Assembly: GCF_001424305.1 (NCBI RefSeq)
Contig: NZ_LMPD01000003.1
Location: 544,387 to 608,386 of the forward strand
Reading direction: 5' to 3'
Source of the DNA: Pedobacter sp. Leaf176
Lineage (GTDB): Bacteria > Bacteroidota > Bacteroidia > Sphingobacteriales > Sphingobacteriaceae
DNA length: 64,000 nt
The translations under genes and the position numbers were made by a program. This document shows positions 33,799 to 42,399 of the stretch, in pieces. Below the pieces are notes generated by a model. It saw only the letters and a list, made by a program, of their open reading frames with translations, was not told the origin of the DNA and did not search any database. Position 1 is the first letter of the stretch, and every line of letters starts with the position of its first letter.

Positions 33799-35025
33799 AT
33801 GATGAACGCAAAAAAAATATTGATTATTGGATTGGTTTGGCCCGAACCCACATCTTCGGCAGCGGGTACAAGGATGATTCAATTGGTCGATTTATTTTTG
33901 CAAAATGGTTATGACATTACTTTTGCCTCGGCGGCATCGAAAAGTGATTTTAGCCATGATTTCTCCGGAACTGGCGTGGTTGAGCAAGAAATACAACTCA
34001 ATGACGAAAGCTTTAATTCATTTTTAAAAAATTTAAATCCACAAATTGTGCTTTTCGACCGCTTTATGGTAGAAGAGCAGTACGGCTGGCGGGTTCAGCA
34101 GGAATGTCCTGATGCGCTTAGAATTTTAGACACAGAAGATTTACATTGCCTGCGTAGCGCCCGCCAGCAAAGCAATAACCAACAGACCGAGGTTGATTTG
34201 TTTTCGGATACCGCAAAGCGGGAAATCGCTTCTGTTTTACGTTGCGACTTATCGTTAATTATTTCTGAAGTGGAGATGAAAATCCTGGTGGAAATATTTA
34301 AAATCGACGCGTCCATGCTTTACTATCTTCCATTTTTAGAAAAAGAAATCACGAAAGAAGCGATTAAAAACTGGATTCCTTTTGAAGAACGTTCAGATTT
34401 TGTTTTTATTGGCAACTTTTTGCATGAGCCTAATTGGAACACCGTTCAGATTCTAAAAACTAAAATCTGGCCATCATTAAGGAAAAAATTACCTGGGGTA
34501 AATTTGAATATTTACGGTTCTTATGCTACTCAAAAAGTGCTACAATTGGATAACAAAAACGAACGGTTTTTTATTCGGGGAAGGGCGCTTGAGGCACAAG
34601 AAACGATTGCTAAGCACAAAATTTTACTCGCCCCTATTCAGTTTGGTGCTGGTGTAAAAGGCAAATTTATTGATGCCATGCAGGTTGGCACCCCCTCTGT
34701 TACGACTTCAGTAGGCGCGGAAGCAATGAAAGGCGCACTGGACTGGAATGGTTTAATTGAAGACGATTTGACTGCTTTCGTTGAAAGAGCAGCTGAATTG
34801 TATCAGGATAAATCTGCCTGGCTTACTGCCCAAAAAAACGGCGTTCGGATTATTAACGAGCGGTATTCGGCTTCGCACTTCGCTAACGGGTTTATTGCTA
34901 CGGTTGAAAATTTAGATTTAACGGCACATCGCCAAAACAATTTTATTGGACAAATTTTAAACCATCACACGGTGCAAAGCACAAAGTATATGTCGCTTTG
35001 GATTGAAGCGAAGAATAAAAGATAG
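33799..35025 (+). CDS. Glycosyltransferase, GT-B fold (GT4-like)
   Basis: 408 residues, no signal peptide. The N-terminal domain starts 'KKILIIGLVWPEPTSSAAGTRM', typical of GT-B enzymes. The C-terminal domain has 'FVFIGNFLHEPNWNTVQIL', 'VNLNIYGSYA', 'APIQFGAGVKGKFIDAMQVGTPSVTTSVGAEAM', the usual nucleotide-sugar site with the gly-rich turn and downstream Glu. It should transfer a sugar from a nucleotide donor, but donor and acceptor are unknown. It stands alone between repeat-rich gaps, not in a polysaccharide cluster. Two adjacent ATGs (33799, 33802) are equally possible. Confidence 0.85.
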   Translation: MMNAKKILIIGLVWPEPTSSAAGTRMIQLVDLFLQNGYDITFASAASKSDFSHDFSGTGVVEQEIQLNDESFNSFLKNLNPQIVLFDRFMVEEQYGWRVQQECPDALRILDTEDLHCLRSARQQSNNQQTEVDLFSDTAKREIASVLRCDLSLIISEVEMKILVEIFKIDASMLYYLPFLEKEITKEAIKNWIPFEERSDFVFIGNFLHEPNWNTVQILKTKIWPSLRKKLPGVNLNIYGSYATQKVLQLDNKNERFFIRGRALEAQETIAKHKILLAPIQFGAGVKGKFIDAMQVGTPSVTTSVGAEAMKGALDWNGLIEDDLTAFVERAAELYQDKSAWLTAQKNGVRIINERYSASHFANGFIATVENLDLTAHRQNNFIGQILNHHTVQSTKYMSLWIEAKNKR

Positions 35026-35148
35026 TCAGAAGTCTTTAGACCGAAGTCCGAGGATATGGTTTGCTAAACCAGACAGGATTTCCACTTTTTCTTTGATAAA
35101 AATGGACAGAATCGAGGATTTCAACGAGTTCAATAGCAATGTCCAGCT

Positions 35149-35171
35149 CCCCTCCTTATTCTAAGGAGGGG
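35149..35171. repeat. CCCCTCCTTA hairpin
   Basis: Perfect 10-bp stem with a 3-nt loop (CCCCTCCTTA, TTC, TAAGGAGGGG). It matches the internal hairpin of the element at 6685-6788. Confidence 0.7.
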
Positions 35172-35177
35172 CCGGGG

Positions 35178-35615
35178 CAATGTCATTAACTTAAGCAGAC
35201 AACACAATACTTGTCATTCTATCGAAGGACAAGTATTGTGTTGTTTCCGAGTAAATGATCTTCGACAAGCTGCCCTTGATGTTATATCACAAATTACTAT
35301 TAATCAATATTTAAGCAATTCGAATTTCCATCCAGCTAGGCCATAGCACATTATCCCCGTTCTCCGCAAATCCGGCCTAACAAATTTTTCGGGCTGCACT
35401 GTTCCGGCCGCAGAATTGGCTTCAAAAGAAAAATTTTCAGCCGGCATTTTTTGTTTCTTTTTGATGCCAAAAAGAAAGAGTCCTCCGGCGGCGGCGAGCC
35501 GAGGCAAGACTATAGTGGTATGACAAAAGAAATGGATTGTACGGCTCTAATATTAATTTTATAAAATAAATTACCCCTCACACGGATAACTATAAAGCTT
35601 AAGTTAACGACATTG
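35178..35615. repeat. Long-spaced inverted repeat bounding a 438-bp segment
   Basis: CAATGTCATTAACTTAAG (35178-35195) and CTTAAGTTAACGACATTG (35598-35615) are complementary except at one position. They face inwards around a non-coding segment and could be ends of a decayed mobile unit. Confidence 0.6.
35199..35244. repeat. Perfect 17-bp hairpin
   Basis: Arms 35199-35215 (ACAACACAATACTTGTC) and 35228-35244 are exact complements with a 12-nt loop. It lies just inside the left arm of the 438-bp inverted repeat. Confidence 0.8.
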
Positions 35616-35773
35616 GGGCTGGGTGTGTTTTCTGCCCTCAACTCCTCCTCTTTGTTAATAACCCTTATGGAAACCGTATTTCGATATGCTATCGTTGTAA
35701 TTCCAACACTCGAATCCAGATTTTCTTTACAACATTAAAACATTTCAAACCCAAAACATTGCAACAATCTCCG

Positions 35774-35781
35774 TAAATTTG
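35774..35781 (+). promoter_or_regulatory. -7 box of hscA, possibly leaderless
   Basis: TAAATTTG matches TAnnTTTG and ends 4 nt before the ATG at 35786. Confidence 0.6.
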
Positions 35782-35785
35782 AGGC

Positions 35786-37642
35786 ATGGCAAAAATATCA
35801 ATTAACCTTGCTACGGGTTCGTTTCAGAAGGAAGAAATTATAGTTGGAATAGATTTAGGTACCACCAACAGCCTGGTCGCTTTCATCAATCCCGATAAAA
35901 ACCCACAGGTAATTAACGATGCCGGCAAGGGTTTGTTGGTGCCGTCGGTTGTGTATTTCAACAGCCAGAATGAAGCAGTTGTCGGTAATGAAGCAAAAGA
36001 ATTCTTAACTACAGACCCTGCAAACACTATTTTTTCTGTTAAACGACTGCTTGGACGCTCTTATAAAGATGTTGCCGAACACAAGGATATTTTCTCCTAC
36101 AAAATTATTGACGATGATTCCGATGCCCTTGTAAAAATTCAGGCTGGCGATCGGTTTTATACGCCAATAGAACTATCTGCCGAGATTTTAAAAGAACTTA
36201 AAGCAAGAGCGGAACACGCTTTAAAAACACCTGTGAACCGTGCTGTGATTACGGTCCCAGCTTATTTCAATGATAGTCAGCGCCAAGCCACCCGTGATGC
36301 GGGGAAACTTGCCGGCTTAGATGTAATGCGTATTGTAAACGAGCCTACCGCAGCCAGTTTGGCTTATGGAATTGGTTTAGACCCTACGCAGCAAAAAACC
36401 ATAGCGGTTTACGATTTAGGTGGCGGAACTTTCGATGTATCTATCCTTCAAATCCAAAATGGAATTTTTGAGGTTTTAGCCACAAATGGTAACACCTATT
36501 TAGGTGGTGATGATTTTGACCGTGCGATTTTAAATTATTGGTTTGAAAAAAACAACCTTGATTTGGCTACTGTTGCGTCAGATACGATTTTAATGCAAAC
36601 CTTACGCTTACAGGCTGAAGCAGCTAAAAAAGCACTTTCCAGCCAGAATTTGTACAACGAACAAGTTGGTGGAATCTGGTGTACGTTGGATAAGCAAACG
36701 TTTGAGCAATTGATTAGTGCAAAGGTTGAAGAAACCATTACGGCTTGTAAAAACGCATTAAAGGATGCAGATTTAACCGCAGCTGATGTTGATGAAGTGA
36801 TTTTAGTTGGCGGCTCTACCCGCACCCCTTTTGTTAAACAAGCTGTCGAAAATTTCTTTGGTAAAAAACCGCAAGACAATATCAATCCTGATGAAGTTGT
36901 TGCCTTAGGGGCCGCGATTCAGGCAGATGTTCTGGCTGGAAACCGTTCTGACATTCTATTGCTCGATGTTACACCACTATCACTAGGTATCGAAACCATG
37001 GGCGGCTTAATGGACGTAATTATTGCCCGTAACAGCAAGGTGCCAACTAAAGCTGGCCGCCAGTATACAACTTCTGTTGATGGACAGGTGAACATGAAAA
37101 TTTCGGTTTACCAGGGTGAACGTGATTTGGTAAAAGAGAACCGTAAGCTTGCAGAATTTGACTTAAAAGGCATTCCGGCAATGCCGGCGGGCTTGCCAAA
37201 AGTAGATATTAACTTTTTGTTAAATGCAGACGGAATTTTAACTGTTCAGGCTATTGAACTACGTTCGGGCGTGAAACAGGAAATTGAAATTACACCAAGC
37301 TATGGCTTGAGCGATGATACCGTGGAAAAAATGCTTTTAGACAGTATCGAACATGCAAAAAGTGATGTCGAACAAAGGATGTTAATCGAGGCTCGCAGTG
37401 AGGGTGAACAACTGCTTTATACTGCTGAGCGCTTCATCGAAAAACATGCTGAACATTTAACTACCGAAGAAATTTCTGAAACAAAAATTCATATTGAAGC
37501 ATTAAAAACCGCTTTGGCCTCACAGGAAAAAGATACCATTTTGAAAAAAGCCGACGAGTTGAATGAATTTACCCGCCCATTTGCGGAACGCGTAATGGAT
37601 GCAGCGATTTCGACGGCAATGAAAGGTAAGAAGATAGAGTAA
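35786..37642 (+). CDS. hscA: Hsp70-family chaperone, HscA-like
   Basis: 618 residues. The ATPase domain is complete: '[14 protein letters not shown]' (about 20-33), '[22 protein letters not shown]', '[14 protein letters not shown]', '[11 protein letters not shown]' and '[13 protein letters not shown]'. The substrate domain has '[17 protein letters not shown]'. It is shorter than DnaK (~635) and lacks the Gly/acidic EEVD-type tail. It has the extra N-terminal stretch ([12 protein letters not shown]) seen in Bacteroidota proteins annotated as the Fe-S assembly chaperone HscA. No isc/suf, hscB or grpE gene is adjacent, so the role in Fe-S cluster transfer rests on family resemblance. Transcribed alone. 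Confidence 0.85.
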   Translation: MAKISINLATGSFQKEEIIVGIDLGTTNSLVAFINPDKNPQVINDAGKGLLVPSVVYFNSQNEAVVGNEAKEFLTTDPANTIFSVKRLLGRSYKDVAEHKDIFSYKIIDDDSDALVKIQAGDRFYTPIELSAEILKELKARAEHALKTPVNRAVITVPAYFNDSQRQATRDAGKLAGLDVMRIVNEPTAASLAYGIGLDPTQQKTIAVYDLGGGTFDVSILQIQNGIFEVLATNGNTYLGGDDFDRAILNYWFEKNNLDLATVASDTILMQTLRLQAEAAKKALSSQNLYNEQVGGIWCTLDKQTFEQLISAKVEETITACKNALKDADLTAADVDEVILVGGSTRTPFVKQAVENFFGKKPQDNINPDEVVALGAAIQADVLAGNRSDILLLDVTPLSLGIETMGGLMDVIIARNSKVPTKAGRQYTTSVDGQVNMKISVYQGERDLVKENRKLAEFDLKGIPAMPAGLPKVDINFLLNADGILTVQAIELRSGVKQEIEITPSYGLSDDTVEKMLLDSIEHAKSDVEQRMLIEARSEGEQLLYTAERFIEKHAEHLTTEEISETKIHIEALKTALASQEKDTILKKADELNEFTRPFAERVMDAAISTAMKGKKIE

Positions 37643-37890
37643 GTCCGAAGTCGGAGGACAGAAGTCCGATGATTTGAAGTTATGTAGGCATTCTTAACAG
37701 GTTCAGAACCATTTTTAATTTTACCATATAAGGCATTTAAGAAATTCAAGTCTACCGCACTTCTATGAAGCTTATATTTCTTAGGTGGTAAAGCTTTTTC
37801 TTATTTGTAATTAAACTCTTAATTTTCTTACCATACATCAAAAATTCTATCCTTCCAACCTGTTAACTTTGTCATATAAATTTATCAGTT
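37641..37890. other. Gap with AAGTCCGA repeat and LLM promoter
   Basis: Starts with AGTCCGAAGTCGGAGGAC-type repeats directly at the hscA stop (to about 37674), like those after the glycosyltransferase. A TAnnTTTG box (37864-37871) lies 19 nt before the next gene. Nothing else recognised. Confidence 0.5.
37864..37871 (+). promoter_or_regulatory. -7 box of the LLM-class oxidoreductase gene
   Basis: TAACTTTG matches TAnnTTTG, 19 nt before the ATG at 37891. Confidence 0.55.
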
Positions 37891-38922
37891 ATGGAATTAG
37901 GTATCGGTATGTTCGGCGATTTGCAGGTTAATGCAAAAGGAGAAATTCAGCCCGCTCAGCAAAGACTTCAGGAAATTATAGAAGAAATCAAACTCATGGA
38001 TGAAGTAGGATTAGATTTCTACGGCATTGGCGAACACCATCGTCCGGATTATGCGGTTTCTAGTCCTGAAATTATTCTGGCAGCCGCAGCAACCGTTACC
38101 AAAACCATTAAATTAAGCAGCGCGGTATCGGTTTTAAGTTCATCAGATCCGGTAAAACTCTATCAAAATTTCGCCACCATTGATTTAATCTCGAACGGAA
38201 GAGCCGAGTTAATGGCTGGTCGCGGAAGCTTTATCGAATCTTTTCCACTATTTGGTTATAACCTTCAGGATTACGATGAACTCTATGAAGAAAAGTTAGA
38301 ATTGTTGTTAAAAATCAATAAACAACCAAAAATAACCTGGAAAGGCAAATTCCGCCCGGAATTGGTTAACCAGGAAGTTTTGCCTCGTGCGGTAAACGAT
38401 AATTTAAAAATCTGGGTAGCCGTTGGCGGAACACCGGAATCAGTTGAACGGGCCGGAAGGTTGGGTTTACCAGTCATGTTTGCCATCATCGGCGGACAAC
38501 CAAATCAATTTAAACCACTCTTCGATTATTATAAGAAAGTTTATCAGGCATATGGTCATGATATGAATAAATTCGAAGTTGGCGTACACATGCACTCGCT
38601 GTTTGGCGAAAACAGTCAGGAAGTTTCTGATTATTATTTCCCCTTATATTCAGCACAAATGAACCGGATAGGTAAAACTCGTGGCTGGGCTCCGTTTCAA
38701 AGGAATCAGTTTGAGGCAGGTAGAAGCAGCAACGGTGCGTTAATTATTGGTGATGCAAATGAATCGGTGGATAAAATCTTAGCCATGGAAGAAACTTTTG
38801 GCTTAACGCGTTTCTCCGCACACATGGATGTTGGTGGACCATCACATGCAGCAATGATGAAATCTATAGAGATTTTTGGAACACAAATTGCACCCGAAGT
38901 TAGGAAAGCGTTGAAGAAATAG
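37891..38922 (+). CDS. LLM-class flavin-dependent oxidoreductase (luciferase-like)
   Basis: 343 residues, a TIM-barrel bacterial-luciferase-family protein: 'LDFYGIGEHHRPDYAVSSPEIILAAAATVT' (about 47-76), 'SAVSVLSSSDPVKLYQNFATIDLISNGRAELMAGRG' and 'RFSAHMDVGG' near the C-terminus. These enzymes use FMNH2 (or F420) to oxidise organic substrates; the specific reaction is unknown. It is transcribed alone on the plus strand. Confidence 0.9.
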   Translation: MELGIGMFGDLQVNAKGEIQPAQQRLQEIIEEIKLMDEVGLDFYGIGEHHRPDYAVSSPEIILAAAATVTKTIKLSSAVSVLSSSDPVKLYQNFATIDLISNGRAELMAGRGSFIESFPLFGYNLQDYDELYEEKLELLLKINKQPKITWKGKFRPELVNQEVLPRAVNDNLKIWVAVGGTPESVERAGRLGLPVMFAIIGGQPNQFKPLFDYYKKVYQAYGHDMNKFEVGVHMHSLFGENSQEVSDYYFPLYSAQMNRIGKTRGWAPFQRNQFEAGRSSNGALIIGDANESVDKILAMEETFGLTRFSAHMDVGGPSHAAMMKSIEIFGTQIAPEVRKALKK

Positions 38923-39183
38923 GTTATCAACTTTGTTGAATCCTAAAAGCAATACCACCATAATGGCTTCGATTAACCATGAAGATAAATTTTAGTTGAA
39001 CGGCCCTTTCAACCGATGCGAAGAAATTTTTGGATTTTTATTCTGACTTCAACGTTGACACGCAATAGTCGCCATTTGTAATATGTTTATGTTAAAATGG
39101 AACAGGACAATTCCAGTTACATTATTTTTTGATTCAAATTTACGAAATTTAAACTCGCTAAAATTGAAATCAATTGACCCATT
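38923..39183. other. Gap upstream of the AraC-type regulator
   Basis: 261 nt, AT-rich, without a convincing ORF. No clear TAnnTTTG box was found for the regulator. Confidence 0.4.
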
Positions 39184-39999
39184 TTGAAAAACAAGATAAA
39201 CATTCGAGATCTTTATACCCCTATTCAGCCTGCGGTAACACATTGGGGAGAGGTTGTGACCTATCTGGAGTTATCACCGGATATATCCCTCCAACCTTAC
39301 ATTTACTGTTATTGGGAGCTAAAAACCCGCAGGAAACTCGACCAACAATTCAATTACAAGGTGGTGGCAGATGGATGCATCGATATATTCTTCGATTTAA
39401 ATCATCCCAAGGACAGTTTTATAATGGGGTTTTGCAAAAAGTATACTGAATTTGCCTTAGAAAACTCATTTCAATACATTGGTATTAGATTTCTTCCAAC
39501 GATGTTTCCAATGCTGTTTGGCATAAATGCAGGTGAGTTAAGTAATCGCTTTTTAGAGCTGGATACAGTTGTTCCGGCTGTTGCAAAGTTCATTGAAAAC
39601 AATTTTTCGCTTGCTACGACAATTAACCAAATTCAATCTAAACTTGATCAGTTCCTTATCAATCACTTACGGACCATCACGCTGAAACATGATTCCCGCA
39701 TTGACAACGCCATCAATATTATTTTAGATAATTTTGGTGTACTAAATGTCGAAAATGATATTGACGTAGGTCTGAGCAATAGACAACTACGCAGATTATT
39801 TGAATTTTATATCGGTGACAGTCAGAAAACCTTCAGTCAAGTGGTTAGATTCCAAAACATATTAAAAGCAAAGCCATCTGCTCAAAGCTTAAAATTTAAC
39901 AAGCTTTTTTTGGAGCAAGGATATTATGACCAGGCTCATTTTATTAAAAATTTTAAGAATTTTTACGGCACAACGCCAAACAAAGCCCTTGGTAGATAA
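39184..39999 (+). CDS. AraC-family transcriptional regulator
   Basis: 271 residues. The N-terminal ~130 residues (with 'YIYCYWELKTRRKLDQQFNYKVVADGCIDIFFDL') match the effector domain found in AraC regulators of this phylum (DUF6597-like). The C-terminal HTH has 'VGLSNRQLRRLFEFYIGDSQKTFSQVVRFQNIL' and 'FLEQGYYDQAHFIKNFKNFYGTTP', the two helix-turn-helix units. The only usable start is TTG at 39184: an in-frame stop lies 9 nt upstream and the first internal ATG is ~80 residues in. It probably controls the exported VOC protein 65 bp downstream. Confidence 0.87.
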   Translation: MKNKINIRDLYTPIQPAVTHWGEVVTYLELSPDISLQPYIYCYWELKTRRKLDQQFNYKVVADGCIDIFFDLNHPKDSFIMGFCKKYTEFALENSFQYIGIRFLPTMFPMLFGINAGELSNRFLELDTVVPAVAKFIENNFSLATTINQIQSKLDQFLINHLRTITLKHDSRIDNAINIILDNFGVLNVENDIDVGLSNRQLRRLFEFYIGDSQKTFSQVVRFQNILKAKPSAQSLKFNKLFLEQGYYDQAHFIKNFKNFYGTTPNKALGR

Positions 40000-40064
40000 T
40001 TCGTCCGATTTTTACAATTCGAATCCACATGATTTCCTCAATTTTGATTGAAAGAAATCGAAAA

Positions 40065-40532
40065 ATGAAAAAACACTTAATAATTATGCTGTTGTCTGCA
40101 ATAGCACTTGATGTATTTTCACAGCAAAAGTTAAACACAAATAAAACACCAGTTATGAAATTAAATGCAGGTATTGTAACAGAAAAAATCTCAGAAAGTA
40201 AAGCATTCTATACATCGCTTTTTAATTTCGGAGTAACATTTGAGAATGAATTTTATCTTCTACTCCATTCTCCTGACAAAAAATCAGAGATCAGTTTCCT
40301 CCTTCCGAACCATCCGAGCCAGCAGCCGCTTTTTCATAAGCCTTTCCAGGGGCAAGGAATGTACTTAACTATCGAAGTCGACAATGTAGATGAAATTTAT
40401 AAGTTTTTCAAAAAGAAGAACATTGAAATGAAGATCGACATTAGAAATGAATCATGGGGAGATCGGCATTTCGCCATTGAAGACCCAAATGGCGTTGGTA
40501 TTGATGTTGTAACCTATGCCCCAAACAATTAA
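40065..40532 (+). CDS. Exported VOC (glyoxalase/bleomycin-resistance fold) protein
   Basis: 155 residues from the ATG at 40065, which opens a signal peptide (KKHLIIMLLSAIALDVFSQ). An in-frame ATG 36 nt earlier would put polar residues before it. The mature part is a single VOC domain: 'AGIVTEKISESKAFYTSLFNFGVTFENEFYLLLHS' and the paired 'GMYLTIEVDNVDEIYKFFKKKNIEM' and 'FAIEDPNGVGIDVVTY'. The Glu in VVTY-type C-termini that usually binds metal is not at its normal place, so activity is uncertain. Most VOC proteins are cytoplasmic, so the signal peptide is unusual. Confidence 0.78.
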   Translation: MKKHLIIMLLSAIALDVFSQQKLNTNKTPVMKLNAGIVTEKISESKAFYTSLFNFGVTFENEFYLLLHSPDKKSEISFLLPNHPSQQPLFHKPFQGQGMYLTIEVDNVDEIYKFFKKKNIEMKIDIRNESWGDRHFAIEDPNGVGIDVVTYAPNN

Positions 40533-40678
40533 CTGCAACCATGGATTAAACAAGTAATATCCTTAAGCTGTAAAATCCATTCTGCATTTGATAAATTTAC
40601 GATCACTAAGAAAGGGATAATTCCCGTATCTTAAAATGAGCTAAACGGAAATCTCAAGTAAATTCATTATCTTTCGGT

Positions 40679-41635
40679 ATGAAAAGATTAACGATTTTGC
40701 TTGCGTTAATCATCCCTTTTTTTTTTTGTACCTCCTGGGGGTTCTTTGCACACCAAAGGATTAATAACCTGGCTATTTTTACCCTGCCTTCTAATATGAT
40801 TGGCTTTTATAAAAAGAACCTGAAATACATTACCGAACATGCTGTCGACCCCGACAAACGCCGTTATGCCGATACGTTAGAAGCACCACGACATTATCTT
40901 GATGTAGAAAACTATGAAAAGTGTATTGACAGTATTCCGGAAAAATGGAACGACGCTTTAGCTAAATATGGCATTAAGCATTTAAACGCAAATGGTATTG
41001 TACCCTGGCAGATTCAACGAACTTATTTTAGTTTAGTTAAAGCTTTTTCAACGCGTGATTCAATAAAAATTTTAAAATATTCAGCAGATCTGGGGCATTA
41101 CATCGGCGACGCACACGTTCCCTTGCATACCACAAGTAATCACAACGGACAATTAACCAACCAGGTTGGCATCCACGCTTTTTGGGAAAGTCGTTTGCCA
41201 GAGCTATTTTCCACTAACTATAACTTTATTGTGGGCAAGGCGAATTACATAGAGAACCCACTAAAAGAGGCCTGGAAAATACTAAAGCATACACACAGTC
41301 TGGTCGACACGGTTTTAACATTTGAGGCACAATTGTCAGCTATCTTCCCTTCCGACAGAAAATATAGTTTTTCTGAAAGAAATAATGTGATTTTGAAGCA
41401 ATACTCCCTAGCTTATTCAACGGCCTATCATGATAAGATGAATCGGATGGTAGAAAAACAAATGCGTTCTGCTATTTCAGAAATAGGTTCATTCTGGTAT
41501 TCGGCTTGGGTAGATGCTGGTCAGCCGGAACTTAAAAATCTAATTAAAATTGACTTGAGTCCTGATGAAATGAAGATAAAAGACGATTTGGAAAAGAAAT
41601 ACCAGAGGGGAATCCCGATTGGAAGGGAGTTATGA
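40679..41635 (+). CDS. S1/P1 nuclease-like / zinc-dependent phospholipase C-fold protein, exported
   Basis: 318 residues with a signal peptide (ILLALIIPFFFCTSWG). The mature N-terminus starts with Trp (WGFFAHQRIN), as in S1/P1 nucleases and zinc phospholipase C, whose N-terminal Trp and His bind zinc. Further likely ligands: 'APRHYLDVENY', 'LGHYIGDAHVPLHTT' (HxxxD) and 'GIHAFWES' (HxxxE). So a trinuclear zinc hydrolase in the periplasm is likely; whether it cuts nucleic acid or phospholipid is unclear. An imperfect -7 box (TATCTTTC) ends 3 nt before the ATG. A bidirectional terminator follows. Confidence 0.82.
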   Translation: MKRLTILLALIIPFFFCTSWGFFAHQRINNLAIFTLPSNMIGFYKKNLKYITEHAVDPDKRRYADTLEAPRHYLDVENYEKCIDSIPEKWNDALAKYGIKHLNANGIVPWQIQRTYFSLVKAFSTRDSIKILKYSADLGHYIGDAHVPLHTTSNHNGQLTNQVGIHAFWESRLPELFSTNYNFIVGKANYIENPLKEAWKILKHTHSLVDTVLTFEAQLSAIFPSDRKYSFSERNNVILKQYSLAYSTAYHDKMNRMVEKQMRSAISEIGSFWYSAWVDAGQPELKNLIKIDLSPDEMKIKDDLEKKYQRGIPIGREL

Positions 41636-41636
41636 T

Positions 41637-41661
41637 AAAAGCGGGAACTCGGCCCGCTTTT
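41637..41661. terminator. Bidirectional terminator between convergent genes
   Basis: AAAAGCGGG (41637-41645) pairs perfectly with CCCGCTTTT (41653-41661) around a 7-nt loop, with A-run on the left and T-run on the right. It serves the S1/P1-like gene on the plus strand and dedA on the minus strand. Confidence 0.85.
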
Positions 41662-41662
41662 A

Positions 41663-42343
41663 TTATTTTGATTCGCCTCCCTCAATAATTTCTTCAATCT
41701 TTTTAGGCTGCATCCTGCTTTTAACAGCTGCCCAGACTGCAGGAACAAAGGTTACTACAGCAATAAACAATATCACCAACTCAAAATTGTTCTTGATAAC
41801 CGGAATTTGACCCAACAAATAACCGCCTAATAACAAGGCAACAATCCATGCTACACCACCGAGGATATTATAATAGGTAAAACGGCCAAAAGGCATTTTA
41901 GCAATACCTGCAACAAACGGAGCAATCGTTCTGAAAATGGGTAAAAAACGACTTAACATAATTGCTTTACCACCATGCTTCTCAAAAAATTCGTGAGATT
42001 GGTGGTAATATTTAAGTTTTAAAATTTTGTTTTCTTCCTTAAAAACACCTGAGCCCAGAACAGTTCCAAGCTTATAATTGAGCGTATTTCCTGCTATAGC
42101 TGCTACAATCAAAATTACTAACATCAGCCAGATGTTTAAACCTGTGTTACCACCTGCGATTAATGCTCCTGCAGCAAAAAGTAAAGAATCTCCAGGTAAG
42201 AAAGGCGTAACTACGAAACCAGTTTCAGCAAAAATAATTAAAAATAATATCAAGTAAGTCCAGGTCTGGTAATCGCGGATGATCTCCGCTAAGTGAACAT
42301 CTATGTGGGCAATAAAATCCCAAAGCTGTTGTAATATTTCCAT
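41663..42343 (-). CDS. DedA-family membrane protein
   Basis: 226 residues, about five membrane segments. DedA signatures: 'FLPGDSLLFAAGALIAGG' (about 48-65) and 'GGKAIMLSRFLPIFRTIAPFVAGIAKMPFGRFTYYN' (about 120-155), including the conserved Gly-Asp and Arg of the VTT/SNARE-associated fold. DedA proteins are thought to flip phospholipids or export C55-isoprenoid carriers; the substrate here is not determined. A TAnnTTTG box lies at 42359-42366, 15 nt upstream of the ATG. Confidence 0.9.
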   Translation of the reverse strand: MEILQQLWDFIAHIDVHLAEIIRDYQTWTYLILFLIIFAETGFVVTPFLPGDSLLFAAGALIAGGNTGLNIWLMLVILIVAAIAGNTLNYKLGTVLGSGVFKEENKILKLKYYHQSHEFFEKHGGKAIMLSRFLPIFRTIAPFVAGIAKMPFGRFTYYNILGGVAWIVALLLGGYLLGQIPVIKNNFELVILFIAVVTFVPAVWAAVKSRMQPKKIEEIIEGGESK

Positions 42344-42358
42344 TTATATAATTTTGGA

Positions 42359-42366
42359 CAAAAGTA
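42359..42366 (-). promoter_or_regulatory. -7 box of dedA
   Basis: Minus-strand TACTTTTG, 15 nt before the dedA ATG at 42343. Confidence 0.5.
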
Positions 42367-42399
42367 GGAATATCTAATTGATTAGAAGATTATTCTGAA

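Larger units (their letters stand above)
35026..35785. other. 760-bp gap packed with inverted repeats; no gene
   Basis: Reading left to right: an AAGTCCGA-type repeat right after the glycosyltransferase stop (35026-35056), a 10-bp perfect hairpin (35149-35171), an 18-bp inverted repeat whose arms lie 400 bp apart (35178-35195 and 35598-35615, one mismatch), a perfect 17-bp hairpin (35199-35244) and a GGCGGCGGCGAGC run near 35490 that I recall as a dispersed repeat of this group. A 67-codon minus-strand ORF (35304-35507) lies in the repeat and is probably not a gene. Confidence 0.65.

Noticed and set aside
35304..35507. 67-codon minus-strand ORF
   Set aside because: It lies entirely within a repeat-rich gap, has no promoter box or homology I recognise, and its GC-rich part matches a dispersed repeat.
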